Of a stretch of 6,328 nucleotides of DNA, positions 6,036 to 6,328 are shown piece after piece (within the stretch, counting starts at the first letter, position 1; each line of letters opens with the position of its first letter). The stretch is taken from positions 1 through 6,328 of the forward strand of contig JASLIE010000088.1 of NCBI GenBank assembly GCA_030152985.1, read 5' to 3'. The notes under the pieces were generated by a model. That model was not told the origin of the DNA and did not search any database. It saw nothing but the letters and a program-made list of their open reading frames with translations. This DNA is from Bacillaceae bacterium (GTDB lineage Bacteria > Bacillota > Bacilli > Bacillales > Amphibacillaceae). The translations under genes were made by a program, and so were the position numbers.

Positions 6036-6328
6036 TTAAGCTTTAATTTCTTCTGTTGGTCGCTTAAGTGTATTAGCAAGTACCCACATAGCTAAAATAC
6101 CAACAAGTGTTGACCAACCACCTGCTGCAAGTGGACTTGGTTCAATCCCTGTAAAGACAATGAACAAGTAGAAACCAAGGCCAATAAACATAGAACCTTC
6201 TGCAGCGCGTGCAGACGCTTTTTTACGTCCGAAGACTGCGTACATAATTGGTCCGAGTGTTCCGGCTGAGACACCTGAGATTCCGACCCACATTAAGTCA
6301 GCTAAAAACGGTGGTGGATTAAGAACGA
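6036..6328 (-). CDS. Sodium:solute symporter (SSS family), C-terminal 96 residues; 5' part beyond window
   Basis: The reading frame enters from the right edge without a start codon (VLNPPPFLADLMWVG...) and stops at TAA 6038-6036. An internal methionine (ATG 6293-6291) is not a credible start because the frame is open and family-like upstream of it. Three hydrophobic stretches are seen, at about visible residues 7-31 (ending GTLGPIMYAVFG), 43-60 (EGSMFIGLGFYLFIVFTG) and 70-88, followed by a short charged tail KRPTEEIKA. The G-x-x-A-G-T-L-G-P-I pattern leading into a basic loop (RKKASARAA) and then another membrane segment is typical of the last helices of SSS carriers, which import sugars, amino acids, vitamins or monocarboxylates with Na+. 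The fragment cannot identify the substrate. It is convergent with mqo and followed 15 bases later by the 34-residue membrane protein. The family call rests on pattern recognition of a C-terminal fragment. Confidence 0.72.
   Translation of the reverse strand, partial: VLNPPPFLADLMWVGISGVSAGTLGPIMYAVFGRKKASARAAEGSMFIGLGFYLFIVFTGIEPSPLAAGGWSTLVGILAMWVLANTLKRPTEEIKA

Noticed and set aside
6092..6274. Second minus-strand frame overlapping the symporter.
   Set aside because: The alternative frame carries membrane segments and SSS-like pattern and has the downstream operon partner; this one does not.
1..6328. CRISPR arrays, tRNA/rRNA genes, insertion sequences, attachment sites.
   Set aside because: No repeat-spacer pattern, no tRNA-like cloverleaf region, no transposase and no terminal inverted or target-site repeats were seen; coding density is high throughout.

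Overview
The window is a low-GC (AT-rich, clearly below 45% GC by eye) Gram-positive chromosomal segment. Strong AGGAGG-type ribosome binding sites, a consensus-like sigma-A promoter, a compact A-tract/T-tract terminator and the protein families present all suggest a Bacillaceae member. A salt-adapted or alkaliphilic one is plausible because sodium-driven carriers flank the window, but no species can be named from sequence alone.

Left block (1-4242, plus strand): four tightly packed genes form one apparent operon that enters from the left edge. They encode the small membrane subunit (DctQ type) and the large membrane subunit (DctM type) of a TRAP transporter, an ornithine cyclodeaminase/mu-crystallin family oxidoreductase, and an aldehyde dehydrogenase of the succinate-semialdehyde dehydrogenase type. 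Gaps are 19, 16 and 12 bases, each filled by a ribosome binding site. The expected DctP substrate-binding protein is not in the window and probably lies just upstream. Together they look like an uptake-and-catabolism unit: a carboxylated, probably nitrogen-containing compound is imported with Na+, processed by the NAD(P)-dependent OCD-family enzyme, and an omega-semialdehyde acid is oxidised to a dicarboxylate. The substrate cannot be settled here.

Middle (4243-4411): a 169-base spacer holds the apparent control region of the next gene, with an extended -10 promoter, a 15-bp perfect inverted repeat and a second possible promoter whose -35 sits in the right arm of that repeat. No conventional terminator for the left operon is visible before it.

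Right block: a complete malate:quinone oxidoreductase gene (mqo, 4412-5878) feeds electrons from malate into the quinone pool. It ends at a perfectly palindromic bidirectional terminator (5882-5913) shared with a convergent minus-strand pair. That pair is the C-terminal 96 residues of a sodium:solute symporter (SSS family, cut by the right edge) followed 15 bases later by a 34-residue single-membrane-segment protein (5916-6020), probably a small accessory subunit of the symporter.

No unmistakably new multi-gene system is present. The items most worth a second look are the 34-residue symporter partner, the palindrome inside the mqo control region, and the undetermined substrate of the TRAP/OCD-family/aldehyde dehydrogenase operon.
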